Below, in pieces: positions 1 through 7,415 of a DNA stretch of 64,000 nucleotides. Positions within the stretch are counted from its first letter, which is position 1, and every line of letters starts with the position of its first letter. The notes below the pieces were generated by a model. The model ran no database searches and was not told where the DNA came from. It worked only from the letters and a program-made list of their open reading frames with translations. The position numbers and the translations under genes were made by a program. The stretch is from NCBI GenBank assembly GCA_020444065.1, contig JAHLLQ010000005.1:186001-250000 (forward strand), in the 5' to 3' direction. The stretch comes from a bacterium (GTDB taxonomy: Bacteria; Sumerlaeota; Sumerlaeia; SLMS01; JAHLLQ01).

Positions 1-1
1 C

Positions 2-832
2 GACGCGGCAATCGGTTCACATGCAGGCGTGAATCCAAATCTGACCTCCGGGATGGATGAATCCGGGTACGCGGCGCTGCTCTATGGCGGCGGCGACGCG
101 GTCTCTGCCACTGTCATTGGTCACATCAAAGACGGCGCCGTGCCGCGGCGAGGAATCGGAGGTCATCTCGCTCCGGTCAGCCGAGCGCTTGTCGGGTTCC
201 TTGGCGGTACTGGAACGGGCGTGACAACTCTTATCCACCGTGGCGATGGGGATCTCTCCGGACTGGGCGTCGGTCCCGAAGATACGGCCGACGTGTACTG
301 GCACATTCAGGCGGAACGCCAGAACGCCGGCCAGATGCTCGTTGAGTTCTCTTACCGTGATGTTGAGATTCAGGATCAGGAAGAACTTCTGCTCAACCTG
401 TTCTTTGCCCCCAGTGTCGAGGGGCCCTGGTTCCCTGTCGGCAATCAGTATCAGAACATGAATCGCAACACGATCGGCGGCGAGGTTTCGTTGCTCGATG
501 CGTACTTCGCCCTGTCGGACGCACAACCTGAACCTCTCGATCTGACCGACAGCGACGGCGATGGATTCAGCGATGCCATCGAGAAGTCAAAGGGCACAGA
601 TCCGGACGACCCGACCTCCAGGCCCGACTTCGGCGATTATAACACCGATGGCATCGTCAACACTGGCGACGCCGTTGCCTTCTATCGGGCGTTGTCGAAA
701 AACGGAGGCACGCTGGCGTACGACGTGAACCTGGACATCGTTGTCGACCTGGAAGTCAATTACGACGATGCGCAGGCGCTGTACGATTGGGCGATCGGAG
801 GTTCGCCTGAAACCATACCAATCTCCCCGTGA
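2..832 (+). CDS. Secreted-type protein with C-terminal dockerin-like tail (5' partial)
   Basis: The frame is open from base 2, so the start lies outside the window; the GTG at 29 is only the first possible start inside it. About the first 180 residues match no family I recognise. The last 95 residues start with a TSP3-like calcium motif (DSDGDGFSDAIE), followed by SRPDFGDYN and a dockerin-type loop (GDYNTDGIVNTGDA). A second half follows (YDVNLDIVVD...DDAQALYDWAIG) whose loop has lost the usual Gly and carries an insertion. The chain ends in IPISP. The same block, in the same order and ending in IPMP, closes the giant amylase at 35636-47737, so the tail is a shared module, probably for surface attachment or complex assembly. 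That role is inference; the enzymatic or binding role of the rest is unknown. Confidence 0.75.
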   Translation, partial: DAAIGSHAGVNPNLTSGMDESGYAALLYGGGDAVSATVIGHIKDGAVPRRGIGGHLAPVSRALVGFLGGTGTGVTTLIHRGDGDLSGLGVGPEDTADVYWHIQAERQNAGQMLVEFSYRDVEIQDQEELLLNLFFAPSVEGPWFPVGNQYQNMNRNTIGGEVSLLDAYFALSDAQPEPLDLTDSDGDGFSDAIEKSKGTDPDDPTSRPDFGDYNTDGIVNTGDAVAFYRALSKNGGTLAYDVNLDIVVDLEVNYDDAQALYDWAIGGSPETIPISP

Positions 833-893
833 TTCTAGGCGGAATGCCCTCGCGGGTATCCCCAGGACCCACGTGCTCATGCTCAGCGCAGCG

Positions 894-940
894 GTGCTCG
901 TAATCGAGACCGCCCTGCAACGAAACTCGATTACGAGCAC
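894..940. repeat. Perfect 15-bp inverted repeat of GTGCTCG type
   Basis: GTGCTCGTAATCGAG (894-908) and its exact complement (926-940) flank a 17-base loop. GAGCAC repeats again just downstream and GTGCTC/ATGCTC just upstream. There is no T-run, so it is not a standard terminator. It lies in the 241-base gap between the dockerin-tail gene and fmt; no gene is visible in the rest of that gap. A related GCTCGTGCTCG palindrome forms the terminator at 12312-12358. Confidence 0.7.
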
Positions 941-1073
941 GAGCACGGCGAACTCCGACCTGGGTGTTTTCCCGTCGGGCGCATGAGCCGCGACCTACCC
1001 CTTGCCTCCCCAGGGCCGGGCAGCTTAGGCTGCTTGCCGGCTCGCAGCCGGACTTTGCCCTGACGGAGATGCA

Positions 1074-2039
1074 ATGAAAGTCGCCTTTTTCGGAACCCCT
1101 GATTTCGCCGTGATCACGCTGGAGCGCCTGCTCGCCTCGAGCCACGAGGTCGTGGCCGTTGTGACCCAGCCCGACAAACCTGCCGGGCGTGGGCGCAAGT
1201 TGACCCCGCCGCCCGTCAAGGTCCTGGCCGAGCAGTCCGGCCTGCCCGTGCATCAGCCAAAGTCCGTCCGCGGCGAGGAGTTCCGCCGTCAGCTCGCCGA
1301 TCTCAGCGTGGATGTCGCCGTGGTGGTTGCCTACGGCAAGATCCTGCCCAAGGAGCTCCTCGAAGTTCCCAGGCACGGGTTCCTGAACGTTCACGCATCG
1401 CTGTTGCCCAAATACCGCGGGGCGGCGCCGATCCAGTGGGCGCTCGTCAACGGCGAGGAAACCACCGGCGTTTCGATCATGCAGATCGACGAGGGACTCG
1501 ACACGGGCCCGGTGCTGGCGCGCCATTCTGTCGACATTCTAGAAGATGACGACGCGCGCAGCATGATGGAGACGCTGAGCGTCTACGGCGCCGATCTGAT
1601 GATTACGGTCCTCGACATGATCGAGGAGCACGGCCATGCGCACGCCGAGGCTCAGGATGACTCCAAGGCCACAATGGCGCCGCTCATCCACCGCGAAGAT
1701 GCGCACATCGATTGGTCGAAGCCGGCCGAATCGATCATCTGGATGGTGCGCGGGTTCCAGCTCTGGCCCGGCGCCCATACGACGTTCAACAAGGGTCAGG
1801 CGCTGAAGATCACCGGCATGGAAGCCGTCGATCCGACCTGGGTGTCGACCGACTGGCAAGACAAGGCCGTTCCGGAAGGCACGGTCGTGGAGACCTTGCG
1901 TAACCGAGGGTTCGTCGTGAAGACCGGCCACGGCGGACTGGTACTGGTCACGCGGGCCCAGCCCGCCGGAAAGAAGGAAATGGACGCCCATGCCCTCGTA
2001 AATGGCGGCGTCATCGATGTTGGCACGCAGTTTGTCTGA
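1074..2039 (+). CDS. fmt: Methionyl-tRNA formyltransferase
   Basis: This cytoplasmic enzyme transfers a formyl group from 10-formyl-tetrahydrofolate to initiator Met-tRNA. At 321 residues it has the usual family length. The N-terminal Rossmann-type domain starts with KVAFFGTPDFA. The signature NVHASLLPKYRGAAPIQWA carries the catalytic Asn (about 105) and His (about 107), and IDEGLDTG supplies the catalytic Asp (about 143). The C-terminal tRNA-binding domain covers about residues 205-315. The ATG at 1074 has GGAG six bases upstream. The usual partner def is not adjacent upstream; the next gene is a DUF1385 protein 33 bases downstream on the same strand, so the two may be cotranscribed. Confidence 0.97.
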   Translation: MKVAFFGTPDFAVITLERLLASSHEVVAVVTQPDKPAGRGRKLTPPPVKVLAEQSGLPVHQPKSVRGEEFRRQLADLSVDVAVVVAYGKILPKELLEVPRHGFLNVHASLLPKYRGAAPIQWALVNGEETTGVSIMQIDEGLDTGPVLARHSVDILEDDDARSMMETLSVYGADLMITVLDMIEEHGHAHAEAQDDSKATMAPLIHREDAHIDWSKPAESIIWMVRGFQLWPGAHTTFNKGQALKITGMEAVDPTWVSTDWQDKAVPEGTVVETLRNRGFVVKTGHGGLVLVTRAQPAGKKEMDAHALVNGGVIDVGTQFV

Positions 2040-2072
2040 GAAGGGACCAGAACGGGAAGGAAACGGAGTCGA

Positions 2073-3260
2073 ATGCCTCAAAGCGCACCTCATGAAAACG
2101 TCAGCGGCACGCCAATCCTTGAGATGGGAGGGCAGGCTGTTATCGAAGGCGTGCTGATGCGCTCGCGCACCGGCTACGCCGTTGGGCTGCGCCGCAGCAC
2201 CGGCGCCATCATCGTGCGCCAAGTCCCCTACCAGCCGCTGGCCCGGAAATGGGCCTTCCTGAAGCTGCCGATCATCCGCGGTGCCGTCGCGCTGGTGGAG
2301 ATGATGGCCATCGGCACGCGATCGCTGCGCTGGTCAGCCGAGGAATTCGAGAAAGATCTGGCCCGACAGGAAGCCAACCACGCCGGCACCGACCCGCACG
2401 GCGAAGGAGAGGCCGAGGAGAAACCGGCGACGAATCTTCCCACTTCTGCAAAGGACGCCTACAAGCACGCGGGATTCGTCGGGATGATTCTGCTGAGTCT
2501 CGCGATCGTTGTCCTGATGGTCGTCATTGCGCCGAACGTCCTGACCACTCTCGTCGGCAAACTCCCCGTTATTGGCCCCTGGCTGGACAGTCTGCACCCG
2601 ATGGGTTTCGCGGAAGAGAACACGCCGATTGTCTACAACTTGATCGCCGGCTCGTTCCGCGCGATGATCCTGTTTCTGTACGTCTGGGTGATTTCCTGGA
2701 ACAGCGATATCAAGCGCGTCTTCGAGTACCACGGCGCCGAGCACAAGGCCGTGTTGGCACTCGAGGAAGGGCGCGAAGTCACCGTCGCTCGAGCGCAGGC
2801 ACACGACACGCTGCATCCGCGTTGCGGCACGACCTTCATCGCCGTCGTCGTGTTCGTTTCGATCGTCTTCTTTGCACTGATTGCCGCGTTCCTCTCTACC
2901 CGAATCAGCGGCTTCCCCGATTTCCCGTACTGGGAGAAGAAGCTCATCACCTTTGGCAGCCACATACTCGCCTTGCCGTTGGTCGCAGGGACGGCGTTTG
3001 AGTTGATGAAGTTCTGCGCCCGTCGACCGAAGAACCCGATCTGCGCCGCGTTCCTTTGGCCCGGATACAAGTTCCAGCGCATCACGACGCGCCCGCCCGA
3101 CGACACGCAGGTCGAAGTCGCGATCGTGGCGATGCTGGCGGCGCTTGCGATTCCGACAGACATGAAGGACCCCGCCGAGTATGTTGTCCGCGGCCTCGAA
3201 GACGACGAATCGTCTCCCGCTTACAAATCGAAGGCATCCCTCCAGGAGGCAGCCATATGA
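2073..3260 (+). CDS. DUF1385 family integral membrane protein (YqhQ-like)
   Basis: The N-terminus has the family signature GGQAVIEGVLMRS (about residues 19-31). A charged stretch follows, then several hydrophobic segments at about residues 133-160, 188-208, 250-272 and 295-315. Conserved polar motifs EHKAVLALE (about 222) and HPRCGTTF (about 248) sit between them and could bind metal, although the family's function is not established. The length, 395 residues, is somewhat longer than usual because of a Glu-rich loop after about residue 90. Its stop overlaps the start of the DCC protein (ATGA), so the two are translationally coupled. Family assignment is firm; role is unknown. Confidence 0.9.
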   Translation: MPQSAPHENVSGTPILEMGGQAVIEGVLMRSRTGYAVGLRRSTGAIIVRQVPYQPLARKWAFLKLPIIRGAVALVEMMAIGTRSLRWSAEEFEKDLARQEANHAGTDPHGEGEAEEKPATNLPTSAKDAYKHAGFVGMILLSLAIVVLMVVIAPNVLTTLVGKLPVIGPWLDSLHPMGFAEENTPIVYNLIAGSFRAMILFLYVWVISWNSDIKRVFEYHGAEHKAVLALEEGREVTVARAQAHDTLHPRCGTTFIAVVVFVSIVFFALIAAFLSTRISGFPDFPYWEKKLITFGSHILALPLVAGTAFELMKFCARRPKNPICAAFLWPGYKFQRITTRPPDDTQVEVAIVAMLAALAIPTDMKDPAEYVVRGLEDDESSPAYKSKASLQEAAI

Positions 3261-3664
3261 CCGACAGCAAGAAGCTTCTCGCCAAGCCCGTGGTGCTCTA
3301 CGATGGATCGTGCAAATTCTGCAGCAAGTCCACCGACCAGCTAATGGCTTTGGACAAAGATGGCTGCATCGATTGGCTCGATTTACACGACGAGAAGGTC
3401 CAGAAACGATTCGCCGGCATCGATTGGGAGCGCGCGCACGAAGAGATTCACCTGATCCACCGGGACGGAAGAGTCCACACCGGCGTCGGCGCTCTACGCG
3501 ACATCGCCGAGATGATCGGCGGCGAAGCAGGAAAGGCCATGTCTCGCGCCATGGACATCCCAGGAATTCGGGAGTCCGCCGACCTGATCTACAAAGTCAT
3601 CTCCGAGAATCGCCATCGCATCTGGGGCGAAGAAAAGCCCGAGCCGCCCATTAAGGATGTATAA
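3257..3664 (+). CDS. DCC-family thiol-disulfide oxidoreductase (DUF393)
   Basis: A 135-residue protein with the family motif D-G-S-C-K-F-C (DxxC..C type) near residue 16 and a thioredoxin-like pattern after it. The family is named for this Asp-Cys-Cys signature and is thought to act in thiol/disulfide exchange; no substrate is known. The start chosen is the ATG at 3257, which overlaps the stop of the DUF1385 gene and has GGAGG eight bases upstream. The pairing suggests the two proteins work together, perhaps at the membrane, but this is inference. Confidence 0.9.
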   Translation: MTDSKKLLAKPVVLYDGSCKFCSKSTDQLMALDKDGCIDWLDLHDEKVQKRFAGIDWERAHEEIHLIHRDGRVHTGVGALRDIAEMIGGEAGKAMSRAMDIPGIRESADLIYKVISENRHRIWGEEKPEPPIKDV

Positions 3665-3714
3665 TTCCCGGCAAGAGAGCGGCCAACTGAACCCACAGGA
3701 CGTCCCTGATATGG

Positions 3715-3746
3715 ACTCGCCACTCGTCACTCGCCACTTGTCACTC
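3715..3746. repeat. Short direct repeats of ACTCGCCACT/CGTCACTC type
   Basis: The 32 bases carry nearly tandem copies of ACTCGYCACT-like words (ACTCGCCACT, CGTCACTCGCCACT, TGTCACTC). They fill part of the 112-base gap between the DCC gene and the ModE-like gene. No function can be assigned. Confidence 0.5.
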
Positions 3747-3776
3747 CCCTGTGCCGAGAAGGGTGGCTTCTGAAAT

Positions 3777-4145
3777 ATGCCTCGCGATCCATTCGCCGTG
3801 CGTCTTCGCCTATACGCCGGGCCCGAAATCGCCATCGGGCCGGGGAAGGCAGATCTGCTTGAGCTGATCGAAGAAACGGGTTCGATCGCGGAATCGGCCC
3901 GCGAGATGGACATGTCCTACAAACGCGCCTGGTCCTTGGTGAAGGCCATGAACGAGTCCTTCGCAGAGCCACTCGTTGAGCGCGAGGTCGGAGGGCGCAA
4001 GGGCGGTGGCGCGCAGCTGACCGATCTCGGGCGCGAAATCGTGACCGCCTACCGGGCCGCCGAGCGCGCTGCCCACGCCGCAGCCGCCCCCCACATCGAA
4101 CTCATCAAGAGCCGCCTGGCGCCCTCCGAACCCGATCCACATTGA
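3777..4145 (+). CDS. ModE-type winged-helix regulator, DNA-binding domain only
   Basis: The 122 residues match the N-terminal LysR-like winged-helix domain of the molybdate regulator ModE: RLRLYAGPEIAIGPGKADLLELIEETGSI-type start, helix-turn-helix around SIAESAREMDMSYKRAWSLV, and the wing with GGRKGGGAQLT. Full-length ModE (about 260 residues) has two C-terminal Mop/TOBE domains that bind molybdate; these are absent here, as in other stand-alone family members. How the protein senses molybdate is therefore unclear. The neighbouring palindrome at 4159-4182 and modB support a role in molybdate control. Confidence 0.88.
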   Translation: MPRDPFAVRLRLYAGPEIAIGPGKADLLELIEETGSIAESAREMDMSYKRAWSLVKAMNESFAEPLVEREVGGRKGGGAQLTDLGREIVTAYRAAERAAHAAAAPHIELIKSRLAPSEPDPH

Positions 4146-4158
4146 CAGGCCCCCGACC

Positions 4159-4182
4159 CGTTATGTTTCGTCAAACATAACG
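4159..4182. promoter_or_regulatory. Putative ModE-box operator
   Basis: A perfect 10-bp inverted repeat with a 4-base spacer, of the form CGTTATGTTT-N4-AAACATAACG. It lies between the ModE-like gene and modB. It matches the general layout of known ModE sites, which are CG-bounded TATA-rich palindromes (CGNTATAT...ATATNNCG type), and ends 41 bases before the modB start. The match to the consensus is from memory. There is no T-run, so a terminator is less likely. Confidence 0.7.
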
Positions 4183-4223
4183 CTTCGGCGCCCCGAGCGC
4201 CTCCCCGCCCACGAGGACCCCAC

Positions 4224-4904
4224 TTGGATTGGCTTGAACTTCTTCGCCAGGTCGACTGGCACCCCGTCTGGATTTCGCTCAAAGTCGGCATCTCCGCGAC
4301 CGTGATCTCGGTCGTGCTGGGATCGCTGATCGGTTATGCGCTGGCCCATGCGAAGTTCCCAGGCCGCCGGTGGGTGGAGGCCCTGGTTCTGCTGCCGCTC
4401 GTCCTGCCTCCCACGGTTCTTGGCTACTACCTGCTCGTTATCATTGGCCGGCGGGGTCCGATCGGACAGGTTTGGGAGGCCGCATTCGGGTCGCCCCTGG
4501 TGTTCACTCTCAAGGCCGCTGTTCTCGCCGCCAGCGCCGCCACCGTTCCGATCGTGACCCGCCAACTGGCCGCGGCTTTCTCGCAGACCGATCCAGAAGT
4601 CGTGGAGGCCGCCCGCATCGATGGGGCCAGCGGTTGGAGCCTCTTGATTCACGTCCAGCTTCCCCAAATCCGCACGCCGTTGATCGCCGCGGCGACGATC
4701 GCCTTCGCCCGAGCTATCGGCGATTTCGGGGCGACGCTCATGGTTGCCGGCAACCTGCCCAAGCGCACGCAGACCGCCGCCATTGCGATCTGGGACCTGA
4801 TGAACGCCGGCCGCGACGGCCAAGCCTTCATCCTGGTGCTCATCATCTCGGCGGTTTCGCTCGTGGTGCTGGCTTTCACGACCGGAAAGATGGCCAAAGA
4901 GTAG
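4224..4904 (+). CDS. modB: Molybdate ABC transporter permease
   Basis: This inner-membrane permease has 226 residues, the usual ModB length. It has five or six hydrophobic segments and the EAA loop that contacts the ATPase (EAARIDGASGWSLLIHVQLP, about residues 129-148), followed by FARAIGDFGATLMVAGN, a sequence typical of ModB/CysT-type permeases. The start is TTG at 4224 with GAGG seven bases upstream; no ATG fits. Neither a binding protein (modA) nor an ATPase (modC) is adjacent: the next gene is an acyl-CoA dehydrogenase 177 bases away. The partners must be encoded elsewhere. Tungstate or another oxyanion is a possible alternative substrate, but the ModE-type neighbour favours molybdate. 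Confidence 0.88.
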   Translation: MDWLELLRQVDWHPVWISLKVGISATVISVVLGSLIGYALAHAKFPGRRWVEALVLLPLVLPPTVLGYYLLVIIGRRGPIGQVWEAAFGSPLVFTLKAAVLAASAATVPIVTRQLAAAFSQTDPEVVEAARIDGASGWSLLIHVQLPQIRTPLIAAATIAFARAIGDFGATLMVAGNLPKRTQTAAIAIWDLMNAGRDGQAFILVLIISAVSLVVLAFTTGKMAKE

Positions 4905-5081
4905 CTGCCCGGATGACTTTGCGTTTACACCGGTAATTATCCAATTCGACACCGGGAATCCGTTTTTTGGGTTGCCTTTGCCCCGGAGCTTGGGACGTAT
5001 CTAGCCAAACAAAGCGGCCAACCCGGACTATATTTGTCCACTATCAAAGAACCGCAATTATAAGCATGAGGGAATAAGATA

Positions 5082-7301
5082 ATGGCAACGACCTCAGAAA
5101 AGGCCCCGAGGGCCGCGATGAGTACCCTGCCCGGCGACGATCTGCGCCAGGTCATGTGGAGCTTTGCCGACCGCTTCGAACTGCACATGCTCGTGCAGGC
5201 GGTCCGCTCCGTGGCCCGCGGCCCAGTGGCTCATCTCGTCGCCAATGGCGCCCGAAACAGCCACGAGTGGACGCCCGAGAAGAATGAGCTGCTGAAGGCG
5301 TTCGACGAGTCGGGCATCACGGCAGCATTCATGGACACCGAGTACGGCGGATACATCGACGGTCCGAAGAATCTTGTGCTCGCGCTGATCGCGTTCGAGC
5401 TGGCCTGGGTCGATGCTGGCGCTGCGACCGGAAGTCTCGCGGGCAATCTGGGTCTGTCGCCCATTCACGAGTGCGGCACCCCCGAGCAGCGTAGCGAGTA
5501 TCTCAACCGCTGCATCCCGCCGCAGCCCGGCGAAGATCGCAAAGCCGAGCGCGCCGCGTTTGCGCTGACCGAGCCCCTTCCCTACGTCGGTGTTGATACC
5601 GGCGTCCTGAGTGGCAAGGTCCGCATCGACAAGTGGGAAGACGGCGCCGAGCCGATGCTCCACGTCGAGAAGCGCGGCCGTTTCATTACCAACATGGACT
5701 TCGCGAATATCGTGACCGCCGCCGTCGATTCCGACGACGAACGCATCAAGGGCAGTTGCATGGTGATCCTTGAAGAGGGCGACGAGGGCACGTTCGATCG
5801 CGGAGCACCGACGTTGAAGATGGTGCACCAGCTTTCTTCGACGCGCGACCCGATGTTCAACATGAAGGTTCCCGCCAGCCGGATCATCGGCGGCTACGAA
5901 ATCAAGGACGGCGTCATCGTTCCGAATCTGAATCACAGCCAGGTGATCGAATCCGTCTTCAAGCGCACCCGCGTGACTGTCGGCCTGATGACCGCGGCCA
6001 AGCTGCTGTCGGCGATCGAGCCGGTTATGCGCTATCAGCGTCAGCGTTTCCGTGGCGGCTCCAGCGGCCAGCCCGGCTCGCCGCGCTATGAACTCGGCAT
6101 CCAGATGAAGGAAGATGCGCTGCATCGCCTCGTCGACGTTTGGGCGACCGGCGAAGCAGCCGCGGCCCTCGGCTTCGAAGCCGCCCGCGTCTTCGACGAG
6201 TTCGATCCCATCGAACGCGAGAAGGAAGCGTACTTCAAAGAGAACGGCATCGAAGGCCGCCGCGCTGTCATGAAGGAACTGAAAGCCGCGGAAAAGAAGG
6301 CGCTCGAGTATCTCGAAGCGTGCGACAAGGGCGATGCCGCGCCGGCCGAGCCGGATCTGATGACGCGCTACTCGCTGACCGAGGCGGTCGCGAACGTCCT
6401 TTGCCCAGGCACGAAGTTGTGGAACACGGGCCATGGCGCGCGCGTTCTTCGCGAAGCGATCAGCCTGATGGGCGGCTACGGTATCACCGAGGACTGCCCC
6501 GGCTTCCTCTTCCAGAAGTGGATGGACTCGCAGCTTGAAGCAACCTATGAAGGCCCCGAAGCCGTGCAGCGTCGCCAGCTCAGCGTCACCATGCTGTCGC
6601 CGGTTTTCATCGCGCAGTTCAAGCGCTGGACGCGCGACATGCGTCGCATCTCCGCGGCCCGTCCGGGCACCGGCGCCTGCACCCTGGCCTCGGCCATGGA
6701 TATGTGGCTGTGGACGTTGGATCACTTGCAGACAGCGAAGGACGCCGACGGCAACAAGCTGTACCACGGCTCTCGCCAGGGCGTGACGTTCCCGCTGGCC
6801 GATGCGTTGTGCTGGCTTCTTGCCGCGCGTCAGTTGGTCCTCGACACAATGAAGGTTGAAGACCAGGGCGGTATGAACCCGGTGCTGGCAGAAGGTCTCG
6901 AAGGCATCGTGAACTTCTACCAGGATCTCTGCCACGTTCAGTGCGGCGCCGCCGCGGGTGAAGTCGGCCGCATCTGCGCCGAGCTGATCCACGGTTACAA
7001 CCGCCATCCCGCGTGGGACGACCAGGGGCACTGCTGCTTCACGGACAGCGAAGTCGAAGCGATTGGCGCCGTGGTGCCGGGCTTTGGCGGTGGAGCAGGA
7101 ATCGACGATGTTGAAGGCGACGACGGAAGCCACCCGATGAAGGCCGGCCCGTGCGTAACCTGCAACCGCGACATCCGCCCGTTCCTGCGTCTTCGCGTGA
7201 AGCTCGACGGCTGCCTGACCGGCTGCCGCCTGGCAAAGGACAATGCCGCGCACGCACTGACCCAGATCATGATCCCCGAGGCGTTGGACTACCCGCTGTA
7301 A
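5082..7301 (+). CDS. Long acyl-CoA dehydrogenase with Cys-rich C-terminus
   Basis: The flavoprotein oxidises acyl-CoA and passes electrons to ETF. The core is recognisable from FALTEP (FAD-contacting strand), LMGGYGITEDCPGFLFQKWMD and YEGPEAVQRRQL, the position of the catalytic Glu in many family members. At 739 residues it is almost twice the usual 380. A charged helical insertion lies at about residues 365-425, and a C-terminal extension follows about residue 520. The extension ends in a CVTC...CLTGC cluster (codons near 7152-7225) that could hold a metal or Fe-S centre. An RBS (GAGGGA) precedes the ATG. The three following genes are ETF-QO, EtfB and EtfA, so the four make one electron-transfer unit. 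The substrate chain length cannot be read from the sequence. Confidence 0.9.
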   Translation: MATTSEKAPRAAMSTLPGDDLRQVMWSFADRFELHMLVQAVRSVARGPVAHLVANGARNSHEWTPEKNELLKAFDESGITAAFMDTEYGGYIDGPKNLVLALIAFELAWVDAGAATGSLAGNLGLSPIHECGTPEQRSEYLNRCIPPQPGEDRKAERAAFALTEPLPYVGVDTGVLSGKVRIDKWEDGAEPMLHVEKRGRFITNMDFANIVTAAVDSDDERIKGSCMVILEEGDEGTFDRGAPTLKMVHQLSSTRDPMFNMKVPASRIIGGYEIKDGVIVPNLNHSQVIESVFKRTRVTVGLMTAAKLLSAIEPVMRYQRQRFRGGSSGQPGSPRYELGIQMKEDALHRLVDVWATGEAAAALGFEAARVFDEFDPIEREKEAYFKENGIEGRRAVMKELKAAEKKALEYLEACDKGDAAPAEPDLMTRYSLTEAVANVLCPGTKLWNTGHGARVLREAISLMGGYGITEDCPGFLFQKWMDSQLEATYEGPEAVQRRQLSVTMLSPVFIAQFKRWTRDMRRISAARPGTGACTLASAMDMWLWTLDHLQTAKDADGNKLYHGSRQGVTFPLADALCWLLAARQLVLDTMKVEDQGGMNPVLAEGLEGIVNFYQDLCHVQCGAAAGEVGRICAELIHGYNRHPAWDDQGHCCFTDSEVEAIGAVVPGFGGGAGIDDVEGDDGSHPMKAGPCVTCNRDIRPFLRLRVKLDGCLTGCRLAKDNAAHALTQIMIPEALDYPL

Positions 7302-7415
7302 GAACACTCGCTGGTGACCGCCGAGCCCAACTCAGCCAATCGGCCGAGTTGAAGTTCGGCGGTCCCATCGCTTTTCACCCCGTCCACAATCTCTTCGCAC
7401 ACAGGACGTTTTTGC

